Below are positions 16,633 through 25,182 of a DNA stretch of 64,000 nucleotides, piece after piece; within the stretch, counting starts at the first letter, position 1, and each line of letters opens with the position of its first letter. A model generated the notes under the pieces. The model was not told the DNA's origin. It made no database searches and worked only from the letters and a program-made list of their open reading frames with translations. The translations under genes were made by a program, and so were the position numbers. Source of the DNA: Novosphingobium sp. 18050 (GTDB lineage Bacteria; Pseudomonadota; Alphaproteobacteria; Sphingomonadales; Sphingomonadaceae); the NCBI RefSeq assembly GCF_902706195.1, contig NZ_CACSJO010000008.1:112752-176751 (forward strand), read 5' to 3'.

Positions 16633-18000
16633 ATGCAGGCAGACACTCTCATCACCGGCGCCACCGTCATCACGATGGACGGCGCGCGCCGGGTCATCCG
16701 TGACGGCGCCGTGGCTTTCGCGGGCGACACCATCGTCGCGGTGGGCAAAAGCGCCGACCTCGCTGCCATCGACGCGCGCGAGGTCATCGATGGGCGGCGC
16801 TTCGTGCTCACCCCCGGCTTCATCAACTGCCACGTCCATGTAACCGAGACGCTGATCCGGGGCTTCATCCCCGAGGCCCTGCCGTTCGACGCGGAACTGG
16901 GCGAATGGGTGATCCCGCTCTACAAGGGCCACGACGCGGCGCAGCAGGCGGTCAGCGCGAAACTGGCCATCGCCGCGATGCTGCGGTCGGGCACGACGAC
17001 CTTCCTCGAAGCCGGCACCGTGATCGCGTTCGACGAGGTCATGGCCGCGATCGAGGACACCGGCATCCGCGCCCGCAATGGCCGCTGGACCGAGGACCGC
17101 GTCTGGGACCCTTCCGCAGACGGCGAAGCGCTCACCCGCGATGCGCTTGCTGCGCTGGTGCAGGATCTGGAACGCTACCCGCAGGACGGCCGCCGGATCG
17201 CCGCCTGGCCCAACCTCATCGGACACATGACCGCCACCGACGCACTGTGGCAGGGCGTCACCGCGCTCGCCAAACAGACCGGCACCGGCATTTCCGCGCA
17301 TATGAGCCCGGTCGCGGGCGACAGCGAATGGTATCTCGCCAACACCGGCAAGCGTCCGGTGGAGCATCTGGCAGACCTTGGCGTGCTGGGCCCGCATCTC
17401 AACCTCGTCCACATGGTCCATATCGACGCGCGGGAAGCCGAACTGGTCGCGGCAAGCGGCACCCACGTCACCCATTGCCCCGGCGCCTCGATCCGCTGCG
17501 GCTACGGCGTGGGCAAACACGGCCTGTTCCCCGAAATGGCGCAGGCCGGGGTCAATATCGCGCTCGGCACCGACGGGGCCGACAATCACGACATGATGCG
17601 CGTCATCACGCTGATGGCGGCGCTGTTCAAGGACGCCCGGCAGGATCGCTCGCTGTTCCCGGCGCATGAAGTGCTGGAAATGGCAACCATCAACGGCGCG
17701 AAAGTGCTGGGCATGGCCGATGCGATCGGCAGCATCGAGGTCGGCAAGAAGGCGGACATCGTCGCCCACGACACCCGCCGCCCGGAATGGCAGCCGATCA
17801 ACAATGCGGTGGACCAGCTGGTCTGGTCTGCGGACGGGCGGGGCGTGCATTCGGTCTGGGTCGACGGCGCCCGCGTGGTCGCGGATTTTGCCTGCACCAC
17901 CATCGACGAGGACGCGCTTTATGACGAGGGGCAGGCGATGGCGGATGCCGTGCTCGCCCGCTCGGGCCTGCCGCTGATGAGCGAATGGCCGATCCTGTGA
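16633..18000 (+). CDS. TRZ/ATZ-type amidohydrolase (copy B)
   Basis: 455-residue metal-dependent amidohydrolase paralogous to the gene at 1053-2453. Metal ligands are H67 and H69 in NCHVH, the His of GISAHMSP, the His of LNLVHMVHID and the Asp of LGTDGADN. The C-terminal VWSADGRGVHSVWVDG is nearly the same in both copies. The start ATG at 16633 follows GGGCGCGAAAG. It is followed by a TauD-type oxygenase and an MFS carrier, mirroring copy A, which is flanked by a 2-oxoglutarate oxygenase and an MFS carrier. Deaminase, dechlorinase or ring hydrolase activity are all possible. Confidence 0.88.
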   Translation: MQADTLITGATVITMDGARRVIRDGAVAFAGDTIVAVGKSADLAAIDAREVIDGRRFVLTPGFINCHVHVTETLIRGFIPEALPFDAELGEWVIPLYKGHDAAQQAVSAKLAIAAMLRSGTTTFLEAGTVIAFDEVMAAIEDTGIRARNGRWTEDRVWDPSADGEALTRDALAALVQDLERYPQDGRRIAAWPNLIGHMTATDALWQGVTALAKQTGTGISAHMSPVAGDSEWYLANTGKRPVEHLADLGVLGPHLNLVHMVHIDAREAELVAASGTHVTHCPGASIRCGYGVGKHGLFPEMAQAGVNIALGTDGADNHDMMRVITLMAALFKDARQDRSLFPAHEVLEMATINGAKVLGMADAIGSIEVGKKADIVAHDTRRPEWQPINNAVDQLVWSADGRGVHSVWVDGARVVADFACTTIDEDALYDEGQAMADAVLARSGLPLMSEWPIL

Positions 18001-18026
18001 CAGTATCAATCGAGGGAACGAACACG

Positions 18027-18842
18027 GTGGAATACTCGGCAATAACGGTCACTCCGCTCACCCCCGGCATGGGCGGGATCGTCTCGGGCGTGGACCTGAC
18101 GCAGCCGCTTTCGGACATCCAGGTCACGGAGCTGCACCGTGCGCTGGACGACCGGCTGGTCATCTTCTTTCGCGATCAGCCGCTGGACCACGCTGACCAC
18201 ATCCGTTTCGCCAACTACTTCGGCGGCATCCACATCGCGCCCAGCACCAAGCCGTGGCAGGCGCCCGGCCACCCCGAAGTGACGGTGATCCACGCCGACG
18301 CGGATTCCACCTTCGTCGCGGGCGAGGACTGGCATTCGGACATGAGCTGCGATCCCGAACCGCCGCTGGGGTCGATCCTTTACCTGCACACCATCCCGGC
18401 CTGTGGCGGCGACACCGCGTTCTCGAACATGTACGCGGCCTATGACGCGCTGTCGGACCGGATGAAGGCTCACCTCGAAGGGCTGACTGCGGTGCACGAC
18501 GCCGTCGTCGGCTTTGGCGGTATTACGCCCGAAGGCATGACCCTGCCGCGCAGCAGTCACCCGGTGATCCGCACCCACCCCTCGACCGGGCGCAAGTCGA
18601 TCTATGTCAACAAGGGCTTCACCACCTATATCGAGGGCATCCCAAGGCCGGAAAGCGATGCGCTGCTTGCCTACCTGTTCGACCACGTAAAGCAGCCGCT
18701 GTTCCAGTGCCGGTTCACATGGGGCGCGCATTCGATCGCGTTCTGGGACAACCGCTGCGCACAGCATTCGGCGATCTGGGATTACTTCCCGCAAGTCCGC
18801 TCGGGCTTTCGCGTCCAGATTCTCGGCGACGTGCCGCGTTGA
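18027..18842 (+). CDS. TauD/TfdA-family 2-oxoglutarate dioxygenase
   Basis: About 271 residues. The iron ligands are the His and Asp of DWHSDMS, about residue 102-104, and the distal His of CAQHSAIWDY; GFRVQI supplies the 2-oxoglutarate-binding Arg. Family members hydroxylate carbons next to sulfonate, ether or amine groups. I place the start at the GTG at 18027, which has GAGGGAA eight bases upstream; an ATG at 17985 in the same frame would overlap the amidohydrolase by 16 bp. It is linked to amidohydrolase B and the next MFS gene. Confidence 0.86.
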   Translation: MEYSAITVTPLTPGMGGIVSGVDLTQPLSDIQVTELHRALDDRLVIFFRDQPLDHADHIRFANYFGGIHIAPSTKPWQAPGHPEVTVIHADADSTFVAGEDWHSDMSCDPEPPLGSILYLHTIPACGGDTAFSNMYAAYDALSDRMKAHLEGLTAVHDAVVGFGGITPEGMTLPRSSHPVIRTHPSTGRKSIYVNKGFTTYIEGIPRPESDALLAYLFDHVKQPLFQCRFTWGAHSIAFWDNRCAQHSAIWDYFPQVRSGFRVQILGDVPR

Positions 18843-20044
18843 ACCACCCGGCCACTGCTGCCACCGGCGCGATATCACGCCGCGAAGCGGCGGTGGTGGC
18901 AGCGGTTTCGACGGCGCTTGTCCTGTCGCAGGCGGTGGTTTTCGCGGCTTTCGGGCTGGCGCTGTTCGCCATGGGGCAGGACCTGTCGTGGTCGGCGACG
19001 GACACCGGTTTCGCCTATACGCTGGTGATCTTGGGTGCCTGCATCGGCGCGCCTATGCCGGTGGTCCTGATCCGCTGGATCGGCGCGAGCCGGACTATTG
19101 TGGCGGGACAGGCGATCCTGGGCTGCGCCTTTCTGGTTCTGTGGGGCACGGCGAGCCTGACCCAGCTCTATCTTGGCGCTGTGATGGCCGGGATCGGCTT
19201 TTCACTGAGCGGTAACACGCCGGGCGTCTACCTCGTCTCCGGCTGGGCGGGGGCCAGGGCGCCGAGGCTGATCGGCATCTACCTGATGGTGGCGATGCTC
19301 GGCAATGCGCTGGGCCCGCCGGTTGCACAGGCGCTGATCGCGCAGGCCGGATGGCGCGGGTATAGCCTGACCGTGGTGATCTTGTGTGCGCTTAGCGGCG
19401 TGTTCTGTTCGGTTTGCCTGCGCGATCCGCCGCTTGTCGATGCGGCCGATACCAGCGGAGGATGGGTGCGCGGGCTTGGCCGCGTGCTGCGCTCACCGAT
19501 CTTCCTGCTGTTGGCCGTGAGCATCGTTGCCAGCCAGATCTGCCTCGTCACGATCGCCAGTGTCGCACCTGCGCATCTGGTGGGTGAGGGGTTGAGCAGC
19601 GCGTTCGCGGCCCGCCTGCTTGGCATCGAGGGGGGGGCGAGCGCGCTGGCGACAGGGTTGCTCGGCCACTTCGCGCATCGGCTGGCGCCGCGGTGCATGC
19701 TGCCGGTGACGCTGGCAGCATGTGGGGCCGGCATGATCATCCTTTCGATGAGCCGCGGCGTGGCTCCGCTCCACGCTTTCGCCTTGCTGCTGGGCGCTGG
19801 CGCCGGCGGCGCAACGCTGACGGTTACCCTGCTGCTTGTACGCTACTTCGGACCCACAGAAGGGTCGGCCAGCCTCGGCGCGATCTGGACGCTGGCGGGG
19901 TTTGCGGCGGTGGGCCCTTGGTTGGCCGGGGCGGTGGCCGACGAGACCGGCGGCTATACGCCTGCACTTCTGGGGATCGGCGTGGCCATGATCCCGATTG
20001 CGGCTGCCAGCCTCGCCTTACCGGAAGAGCCGGTGTCAGCTTAA
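18839..20044 (+). CDS. MFS transporter
   Basis: About 401-residue inner-membrane carrier with twelve predicted hydrophobic helices, for example VVFAAFGLALFAMG, LGAVMAGIGFSLSGNTPGVYL and LLLGAGAGGATLTVTLLLVRYFG. The start is set at the TTG at 18839, whose last two bases overlap the TauD stop (TTGA); a Met-initiated frame further upstream would lie inside the TauD gene. It closes the rightward part of the island. Its substrate is unknown, but it is a third carrier for one catabolic region. Confidence 0.82.
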   Translation: MNHPATAATGAISRREAAVVAAVSTALVLSQAVVFAAFGLALFAMGQDLSWSATDTGFAYTLVILGACIGAPMPVVLIRWIGASRTIVAGQAILGCAFLVLWGTASLTQLYLGAVMAGIGFSLSGNTPGVYLVSGWAGARAPRLIGIYLMVAMLGNALGPPVAQALIAQAGWRGYSLTVVILCALSGVFCSVCLRDPPLVDAADTSGGWVRGLGRVLRSPIFLLLAVSIVASQICLVTIASVAPAHLVGEGLSSAFAARLLGIEGGASALATGLLGHFAHRLAPRCMLPVTLAACGAGMIILSMSRGVAPLHAFALLLGAGAGGATLTVTLLLVRYFGPTEGSASLGAIWTLAGFAAVGPWLAGAVADETGGYTPALLGIGVAMIPIAAASLALPEEPVSA

Positions 20045-20121
20045 GATTGGCACGCCGCGTCTGAACCACCCTGCTCAGGACGAGCTGGGCGGTTCTATTC
20101 GCAAAGCTGGCGCACTTTGGC

Positions 20122-21042
20122 TCAGAAGGCGAAAGCCTCTGTCACACGGCGGTCGGCGATCAGGAATGCATCGGCGACGAGCCGCAGCGGACGCAAGTCG
20201 ACGTCGATGGCGCGTTGGCTCACGAGATCGGCGAAGCGTTCGTAAAGCCGCGCGTATTCCTCGTCCGGCGCGGTCTGCTCTGCTTCGCCGGGCAACTGGA
20301 TCACGCTGCCGCCTTGCGTAAGGCGCAGGGTTCCGGCGTCGGTGTCAACTTCGATGGACCATGTCTGCGGGCCGGTCTGGAGAAAGTCGAATTCAGCGCG
20401 GACTTCGGCGCTGCCGCAGCGCATCGACAAGCTGGCGGCCAGCGGCGAGGCGCGGCCTTCGGGCACGTCCATGCTGGCGCTTTCCACGAAGAGTTCGTGC
20501 GGCAGGATTTCGGTCGCGATCGACAGCGCGTTGATGCCGGGATCGAAGACGCCGAAGCCGCCTGGGCCGAGAATCCACTCCTGACCGGGGTGCCAGCGGC
20601 GGATGTCTTCCTTCCAGTCGATCCGCACCGCTTCGATGCGCTTGTCGGCCAGCCATGTGCGCGCCGGAGCAACGCCCGCCGCCTCGCGAGAGTGCCAGGT
20701 GGCGAACAGCGAGACACCCGCCTTTCGCGCCGCCGCGACCAGCGCCTCGACATGTGACAGTGTCACCGCAGGCGGCTTTTCGAGCATGACATGCACGCCC
20801 GCCTCGATGGCGACGAGTGCCTGTTCGCAACGCCCGTCCGGCGGCGTGCAGAGCGAGACGGCGTCCAGCGGCAAGGCGGCGACCATCTCGGCGATATCGT
20901 TATAGCCCTCTACGCCGTCGAGGCGGCCGTGCCGGCTTGCGGTGGCGACGAGGTTCAGTCGATCATTGCCGGCAATCGCGGGAAAGTGCTGGTCGCGGGC
21001 GATCTTGCCGATGCCCACGAGCCCCAATCTGACAGGCTCCAC
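20122..21042 (-). CDS. Gfo/Idh/MocA oxidoreductase, D-galactose 1-dehydrogenase-like
   Basis: 306-residue NAD(P)-dependent sugar dehydrogenase. The Rossmann N-terminus is GLVGIGKIARDQHFPAI; the family motif EKPP occurs near residue 92 with the catalytic Lys, followed by LFATWHSREAAGVAPARTWL, a segment I associate with D-galactose (and L-arabinose) 1-dehydrogenases. The substrate-domain Asp/His region FGVFDPGINALSI follows. It would oxidise an aldose to its lactone in the De Ley-Doudoroff-type route. The FadR-type regulator lies upstream on the same strand, and a semialdehyde dehydrogenase lies nearby. Confidence 0.82.
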   Translation of the reverse strand: MEPVRLGLVGIGKIARDQHFPAIAGNDRLNLVATASRHGRLDGVEGYNDIAEMVAALPLDAVSLCTPPDGRCEQALVAIEAGVHVMLEKPPAVTLSHVEALVAAARKAGVSLFATWHSREAAGVAPARTWLADKRIEAVRIDWKEDIRRWHPGQEWILGPGGFGVFDPGINALSIATEILPHELFVESASMDVPEGRASPLAASLSMRCGSAEVRAEFDFLQTGPQTWSIEVDTDAGTLRLTQGGSVIQLPGEAEQTAPDEEYARLYERFADLVSQRAIDVDLRPLRLVADAFLIADRRVTEAFAF

Positions 21043-21155
21043 GTCGAATTCCTCTTTTATAGTATTTATCGCGCTTTATCGCCGCATAGCGTGCCGATCA
21101 ATCGCGAAAACGCCGGGCTGCCGCAGGAAAAAGACGGATTTTCAGAGCCGCGTGA

Positions 21156-21899
21156 TCAGTCGCCCGCTGGCTGTCGGTCTTCGATCAGGCCAAGGACATC
21201 GCCGATGATCCGGCGCATCGCGATCCGCGCCGCATCGGGATCACGCGCAGCGATGGCGTCTCGCACCTTGGCGTGTTCGGCCACGTCGGCGGTGCGGCCC
21301 TTGATGCGGTTGGTGAAGCGGATCGAGGTCCGAAGCGCGGTGCTGACCACGTCGCGCAGCTGGATGTAGAACGGGTTTTTCGAGGCCCGCAAAACGGCGA
21401 CGTGAAAGGCGATGTCGGCTTCCAGCGGGTCATCCAGCCCGTGCTCGGCAGCCTGCATGCGCTCCAGCCCGGCATCGATGCGCGCCAGATCGTCTTCGCC
21501 CGCGACCGTGGCGGCCAGCGCTGCGCCTTCCGGTTCCACTGCGACGCGCAGTTCGTTGAACTGGCGCAGCAGGTCGATGGAGAGCTTGCGTTCCAGCATC
21601 CAGCGCAGCACGTCGGTGTCGAACAGGTTCCACGACGAGGTCGGCTGCACCGTGGTCCCCTGGCGCGGGCGGGCGCTGAGCAGGCCTTTGGCGGTCAGCA
21701 TCTTCACCGCCTCACGCGTGACGGAACGGCTGACGCCGTGCTGCTTGGCGAGTTCGGCTTCGGTGGGGAACACCGCCTTCTCGAACTGGCCGGTGACGAT
21801 GGCGCGGCCGATATTGTCGAGCAGCCCGTATGTCAGGTTGCGGCCCAGCTGTGCTGCCGGTTCATCGACGATGAGGTGGGAAGAGCCTGTCACGAACAT
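21156..21899 (-). CDS. FadR-subfamily GntR transcriptional regulator
   Basis: 247 residues from the ATG at 21899, or 264 from an alternative at 21950. The winged helix is in the first 80 residues (FPTEAELAKQHGVSRSVTREAVKMLTAKGLL), followed by the all-helical FCD ligand domain with metal-type residues FNELRVAVEPEGA and HVAVLRASKN. FCD regulators usually respond to organic acids, such as galactonate. It lies just upstream of the galactose dehydrogenase-like gene, which it probably represses. Confidence 0.87.
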   Translation of the reverse strand: MFVTGSSHLIVDEPAAQLGRNLTYGLLDNIGRAIVTGQFEKAVFPTEAELAKQHGVSRSVTREAVKMLTAKGLLSARPRQGTTVQPTSSWNLFDTDVLRWMLERKLSIDLLRQFNELRVAVEPEGAALAATVAGEDDLARIDAGLERMQAAEHGLDDPLEADIAFHVAVLRASKNPFYIQLRDVVSTALRTSIRFTNRIKGRTADVAEHAKVRDAIAARDPDAARIAMRRIIGDVLGLIEDRQPAGD

Positions 21900-21985
21900 G
21901 TCCTTGTTGCCGGCCCGCGCGCCTCGGTCCGATCCTGTCGCACCGGGCATCGTAGAGAGCGGGGCTGGCTAAGCAAGGTACTTTG

Positions 21986-22011
21986 ATATGATAAGTCAAT
22001 TCATATGATAA
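21986..22011. promoter_or_regulatory. AT-rich direct repeat ATATGATAA
   Basis: ATATGATAA occurs at 21986-21994 and 22003-22011, 17 bases apart, in an unusually AT-rich gap upstream of both the FadR-type gene and the PepSY gene. It could be a FadR-type operator or an iron-box-like site; the sequence does not decide. Confidence 0.35.
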
Positions 22012-22200
22012 TTATGATGGATAGCGAGGATAAGGAGGAGGGATTGCTCTAAAATGTCGGCGAAGCGGTGGGCACGCAGGGATTGGTCAGCGCTGCCTTG
22101 CGAGGGATCGTGGCTTGGACTAGCAGCGCTGCTGTCGGCTTGTCCGCAGCCCGCAGTTTTCGCCGCCGGTTTCGAACGGCCAATCTCAAACGGAAAATCC

Positions 22201-23367
22201 GTGACGCGCAATTCGATCCGAGCCTGGTATCTGGTGCACAAGTGGACGAGCCTCGTCTGCACCCTGTTCCTGCTGATGCTTTGCCTGACCGGGCTGCCGC
22301 TGATCTTCCATGACGAGATCGATGTGCTTACCGAAGGGCGGCCAAAGGTGGGTATGCCCGGTGTCGGCTCGTCGTCCGATACGCCGGGACTGCTTCCGCT
22401 CGACAGGATGCTGAAGATCGCGCTGGGCAAGCGGCCGGGCGAGGTTGCCGTTTTCATGGCCTTCGACAACGACGAACCGCTGATGACCGTGACCACCGCG
22501 CAGCGCCCTGACTCGCCCGCCGCGCAGATGACGGTGCTCGTTCTCGACCGGTCCACCGGCAAGCTGGTGTCGCAGGCAGAAGAGAGCGGGGTGATGCATT
22601 TCCTTTTGCAGCTTCACACCGACATGTTCCTCGGCCTGCCGGGCATGCTTTTCCTGGGGTTCATGGGGCTGCTGTTTGCGGCCGCGATCGTTTCCGGCGT
22701 GGTCCTCTACGCGCCGTTCATGCGCAAGATCGCCTTCGGCACGCTGCGGACTTCGCGCAGCACCCGGCTGAAATGGCTCGACTATCACAACCTGCTGGGC
22801 ATTGCCGTGCTGGCCTGGACGCTGGTGGTGGGCCTCACGGGCGTGGTCAACACGCTGGCGACACCGATAAACCAGCTGTGGCAGAGCCGCGAACTGGCAG
22901 CGATGACCGGCGCCTATGCCGGCAAGCCCGCGCTGGACCGTTCGCGCTACGTGTCGCTCGACAAGGCGATGGCGGAGGCGCGCAAGGCGCTGCCGGGCAA
23001 CAACCCGCAGTTCATCGGCTTTCCGGGCGGGGCTTTCAGTTCCCGGCACCATTACGCGGTGTTCTTCCAGGGCGATACGCCGCTGACCGAGCGCCTGCTG
23101 ACCCCTGCGCTTATCGATGCTGAAACCGGGGCGTTCACCGATGCCCGGCCGATGCCATGGTACAACCAGGCGCTGGCGCTGTCGCAGCCGCTGCATTTCG
23201 GGGACTACGGCGGGTTGCCACTGAAGATACTCTGGGCGGTTCTGGATATCTTCACGATCGTGATCCTGGGCAGCGGCCTCTACCTCTGGCTGGGCAAGCG
23301 CAAGACCTCCATCGAAGCGCATGTGCGCGAGGTGGAGACCGGCGGATCGGCGGGGGCGCCGGCATGA
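22201..23367 (+). CDS. PepSY-associated transmembrane protein
   Basis: About 388-residue inner-membrane protein of the PepSY_TM group, with four main membrane segments and a large periplasmic part. Membrane-edge His residues sit at the usual places: WYLVHKWTS, LLQLHTDMF, WLDYHNLLG and SQPLHFGDYG. Characterised relatives (FoxB, FpvG-type) are haem-containing reductases in siderophore use. I use the GTG at 22201, which puts the first helix at the N-terminus; the frame is also open from an ATG at 22054 with a GGAGGAGGG upstream. It overlaps the following small gene by ATGA. Confidence 0.8.
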   Translation: MTRNSIRAWYLVHKWTSLVCTLFLLMLCLTGLPLIFHDEIDVLTEGRPKVGMPGVGSSSDTPGLLPLDRMLKIALGKRPGEVAVFMAFDNDEPLMTVTTAQRPDSPAAQMTVLVLDRSTGKLVSQAEESGVMHFLLQLHTDMFLGLPGMLFLGFMGLLFAAAIVSGVVLYAPFMRKIAFGTLRTSRSTRLKWLDYHNLLGIAVLAWTLVVGLTGVVNTLATPINQLWQSRELAAMTGAYAGKPALDRSRYVSLDKAMAEARKALPGNNPQFIGFPGGAFSSRHHYAVFFQGDTPLTERLLTPALIDAETGAFTDARPMPWYNQALALSQPLHFGDYGGLPLKILWAVLDIFTIVILGSGLYLWLGKRKTSIEAHVREVETGGSAGAPA

Positions 23368-23546
23368 AGCGGCCCAGGCAGTCGCTGCGCCAGGTGTTCG
23401 CCGTGCCCATGACTCTGGCTGTCCTGAGCCTGGTCGGGCTGATTGCCGCGCTTACCGGCGATGGGCAGCGCGATGTCCTTTCGTGGATCGCGCTGGGGGT
23501 GCCGGTGCTGGCGGTAGTCTGGGCGATGAAGTTTCGCCGAAGCTGA
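23364..23546 (+). CDS. Small two-helix membrane protein, unknown function
   Basis: 60-residue protein with a basic N-terminus (KRPRQSLRQ) and two hydrophobic stretches, VFAVPMTLAVLSLVGLIAAL and VLSWIALGVPVLAVVWAM, separated by a short polar turn. The ATG overlaps the PepSY stop (ATGA), which indicates translational coupling and a shared membrane role. I do not recognise a named family; similar small hydrophobic proteins often follow PepSY genes. Confidence 0.65.
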   Translation: MKRPRQSLRQVFAVPMTLAVLSLVGLIAALTGDGQRDVLSWIALGVPVLAVVWAMKFRRS

Positions 23547-23694
23547 CGGCCCGAGGCGCGTTCTCCTCGCGCAACCTTTCGCCGTGCAGGTTGCGGCGAG
23601 GCTGCGGGCTTCCGATATAGCTCCGTGATCCCCGCCGCGCCGGAGCGATCCCGCAGGGTCGCCGGCTTTCGGCAAACCCATGGAGTCGTATCGA

Positions 23695-25134
23695 ATGGCC
23701 TATCTGGACACCCAGCTCTTCATCAATGGCGATTGGCAGAATGCCGCCGATGGCCGTACGCTGGCCGTACAGAACCCCGCGACCGGGCAGGAAATCGGCC
23801 GCGTAGCCCATGCCGGCAAGGCGGACCTCGACCGCGCACTGGATGCAGCGCAGCGCGGCTTCGAGATCTGGCGCGATTACACCCCGGCCGCGCGCAGCAA
23901 GATCATGCGGCAGGCCGCCGCCTTGCTGCGCGAGCGCGCGGGCGACATCGCCCTGCTGCTTACCCAGGAACAGGGCAAGCCGCTGGCCGAGGCGCAGGGC
24001 GAGACCCTGGCCGCCGCCGAGATCATCGAATGGTTCGCCGAAGAAGGTTTCCGCGTTTACGGCCGCCTCGTTCCGCACCGCAGCAATCTTGCGATCCGGC
24101 AGATGGTCATCAAGGACCCGGTCGGACCGGTTGCCGCGTTCACACCGTGGAATTTCCCGATCAACCAAGTGGTCCGCAAGATCGGTGCCGGTCTTGCGGC
24201 GGGATGCTCGATGATCGTCAAGGCACCTGAAGAAACCCCGGCCAGCCCGGCGGCGCTCATCAGGGCGTTCCAGGATGCCGGCCTGCCCGAAGGCGTGCTG
24301 GGCCTGGTCTACGGCGATCCGGCCGAGATTTCGGAATACCTGATCGCCAGTCCGATCATCCGCAAGATCACCTTCACCGGCTCTACCCCGGTGGGCAAGC
24401 TGCTGGCGGGTCTGGCCGGGCAACATATGAAGCGGGTGTCGATGGAACTCGGCGGCCACGCGCCGGTGATCGTCTGCGAGGATGCCGACGTCGACCTTGC
24501 GGTGAAAAGCGTGGGCGGGGCCAAGTTCCGCAACGCCGGGCAGGTGTGCATCTCGCCCACGCGTTTCCTGGTGCACAACAGCGTGAAGCAGCAGTTCGCC
24601 GAGGCGCTGGCCGACCTTGCCCGCGGCATCAAGGTGGGTGACGGCATGGAAGAAGGCACCCAGATGGGCCCGCTCGCCAATCCCCGCCGCCTGTCCGCCA
24701 TGGCCGAATTCCAGCAGGATGCGGTGGCGAAGGGCGCCACGCTTCTGGCCGGTGGCAGCCGCATCGGCGAGACCGGCAACTTCTGGCAGCCGACCGTCCT
24801 GAACGACGTGCCGCTCGATGCCCGCCTGTTCAACGACGAGCCGTTCGGCCCGGTTGCAGGCATTCGCGGCTTCGACAAGCTGGAGGAAGCCATCGCCGAG
24901 GCCAATCGCCTGTCGTTCGGGCTGGCGGGCTATGCCTTCACCCGTTCGCTCGCCAATGCGGACCTGATGACGCGGCGCGTGGAAGTGGGGATGTTGTGGG
25001 TGAACACCCCGGCCTCTGCCTCGGCGGAGCTGCCGTTCGGCGGCATCAAGGACTCGGGTTACGGGACGGAGGGCGGTCCCGAGGCGCTCGACAACTACCT
25101 CAACACCCGCGCGGTCGTCGTCGCCAACGTCTGA
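23695..25134 (+). CDS. NAD(P)-dependent succinate/2-oxoglutarate-semialdehyde dehydrogenase
   Basis: 479-residue aldehyde dehydrogenase. [14 protein letters not shown] (cofactor site), FTGSTPVGK, general base Glu in SMELGGHAP and nucleophile Cys in [12 protein letters not shown] are all present, as is the closing [15 protein letters not shown]. The sequence type is that of succinic and α-ketoglutaric semialdehyde dehydrogenases. The ATG at 23695 with GGAG upstream is preferred to one at 23680. With a neighbouring sugar 1-dehydrogenase it may finish an oxidative pentose or hexose route, though the other enzymes of such a route are not in the window. Confidence 0.87.
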   Translation: MAYLDTQLFINGDWQNAADGRTLAVQNPATGQEIGRVAHAGKADLDRALDAAQRGFEIWRDYTPAARSKIMRQAAALLRERAGDIALLLTQEQGKPLAEAQGETLAAAEIIEWFAEEGFRVYGRLVPHRSNLAIRQMVIKDPVGPVAAFTPWNFPINQVVRKIGAGLAAGCSMIVKAPEETPASPAALIRAFQDAGLPEGVLGLVYGDPAEISEYLIASPIIRKITFTGSTPVGKLLAGLAGQHMKRVSMELGGHAPVIVCEDADVDLAVKSVGGAKFRNAGQVCISPTRFLVHNSVKQQFAEALADLARGIKVGDGMEEGTQMGPLANPRRLSAMAEFQQDAVAKGATLLAGGSRIGETGNFWQPTVLNDVPLDARLFNDEPFGPVAGIRGFDKLEEAIAEANRLSFGLAGYAFTRSLANADLMTRRVEVGMLWVNTPASASAELPFGGIKDSGYGTEGGPEALDNYLNTRAVVVANV

Positions 25135-25145
25135 TCTTTAGTGAT

Positions 25146-25174
25146 GGGGAGGCACGGGCATGCCGTGCCTCCCC
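25146..25174. terminator. Bidirectional hairpin between convergent genes
   Basis: GGGGAGGCACGG at 25146-25157 pairs exactly with 25163-25174 around a 5-base loop. It separates the dehydrogenase from the convergent receptor gene and probably ends both transcripts. Confidence 0.7.
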
Positions 25175-25182
25175 GCACTGGT

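Noticed and set aside
15616..18042. 808-residue open frame antisense to the amidase and amidohydrolase genes
   Set aside because: Low-complexity Arg/His/Gly/Asp-rich translation with no domain. It mirrors two well-supported genes; long antisense frames are expected at this GC content.
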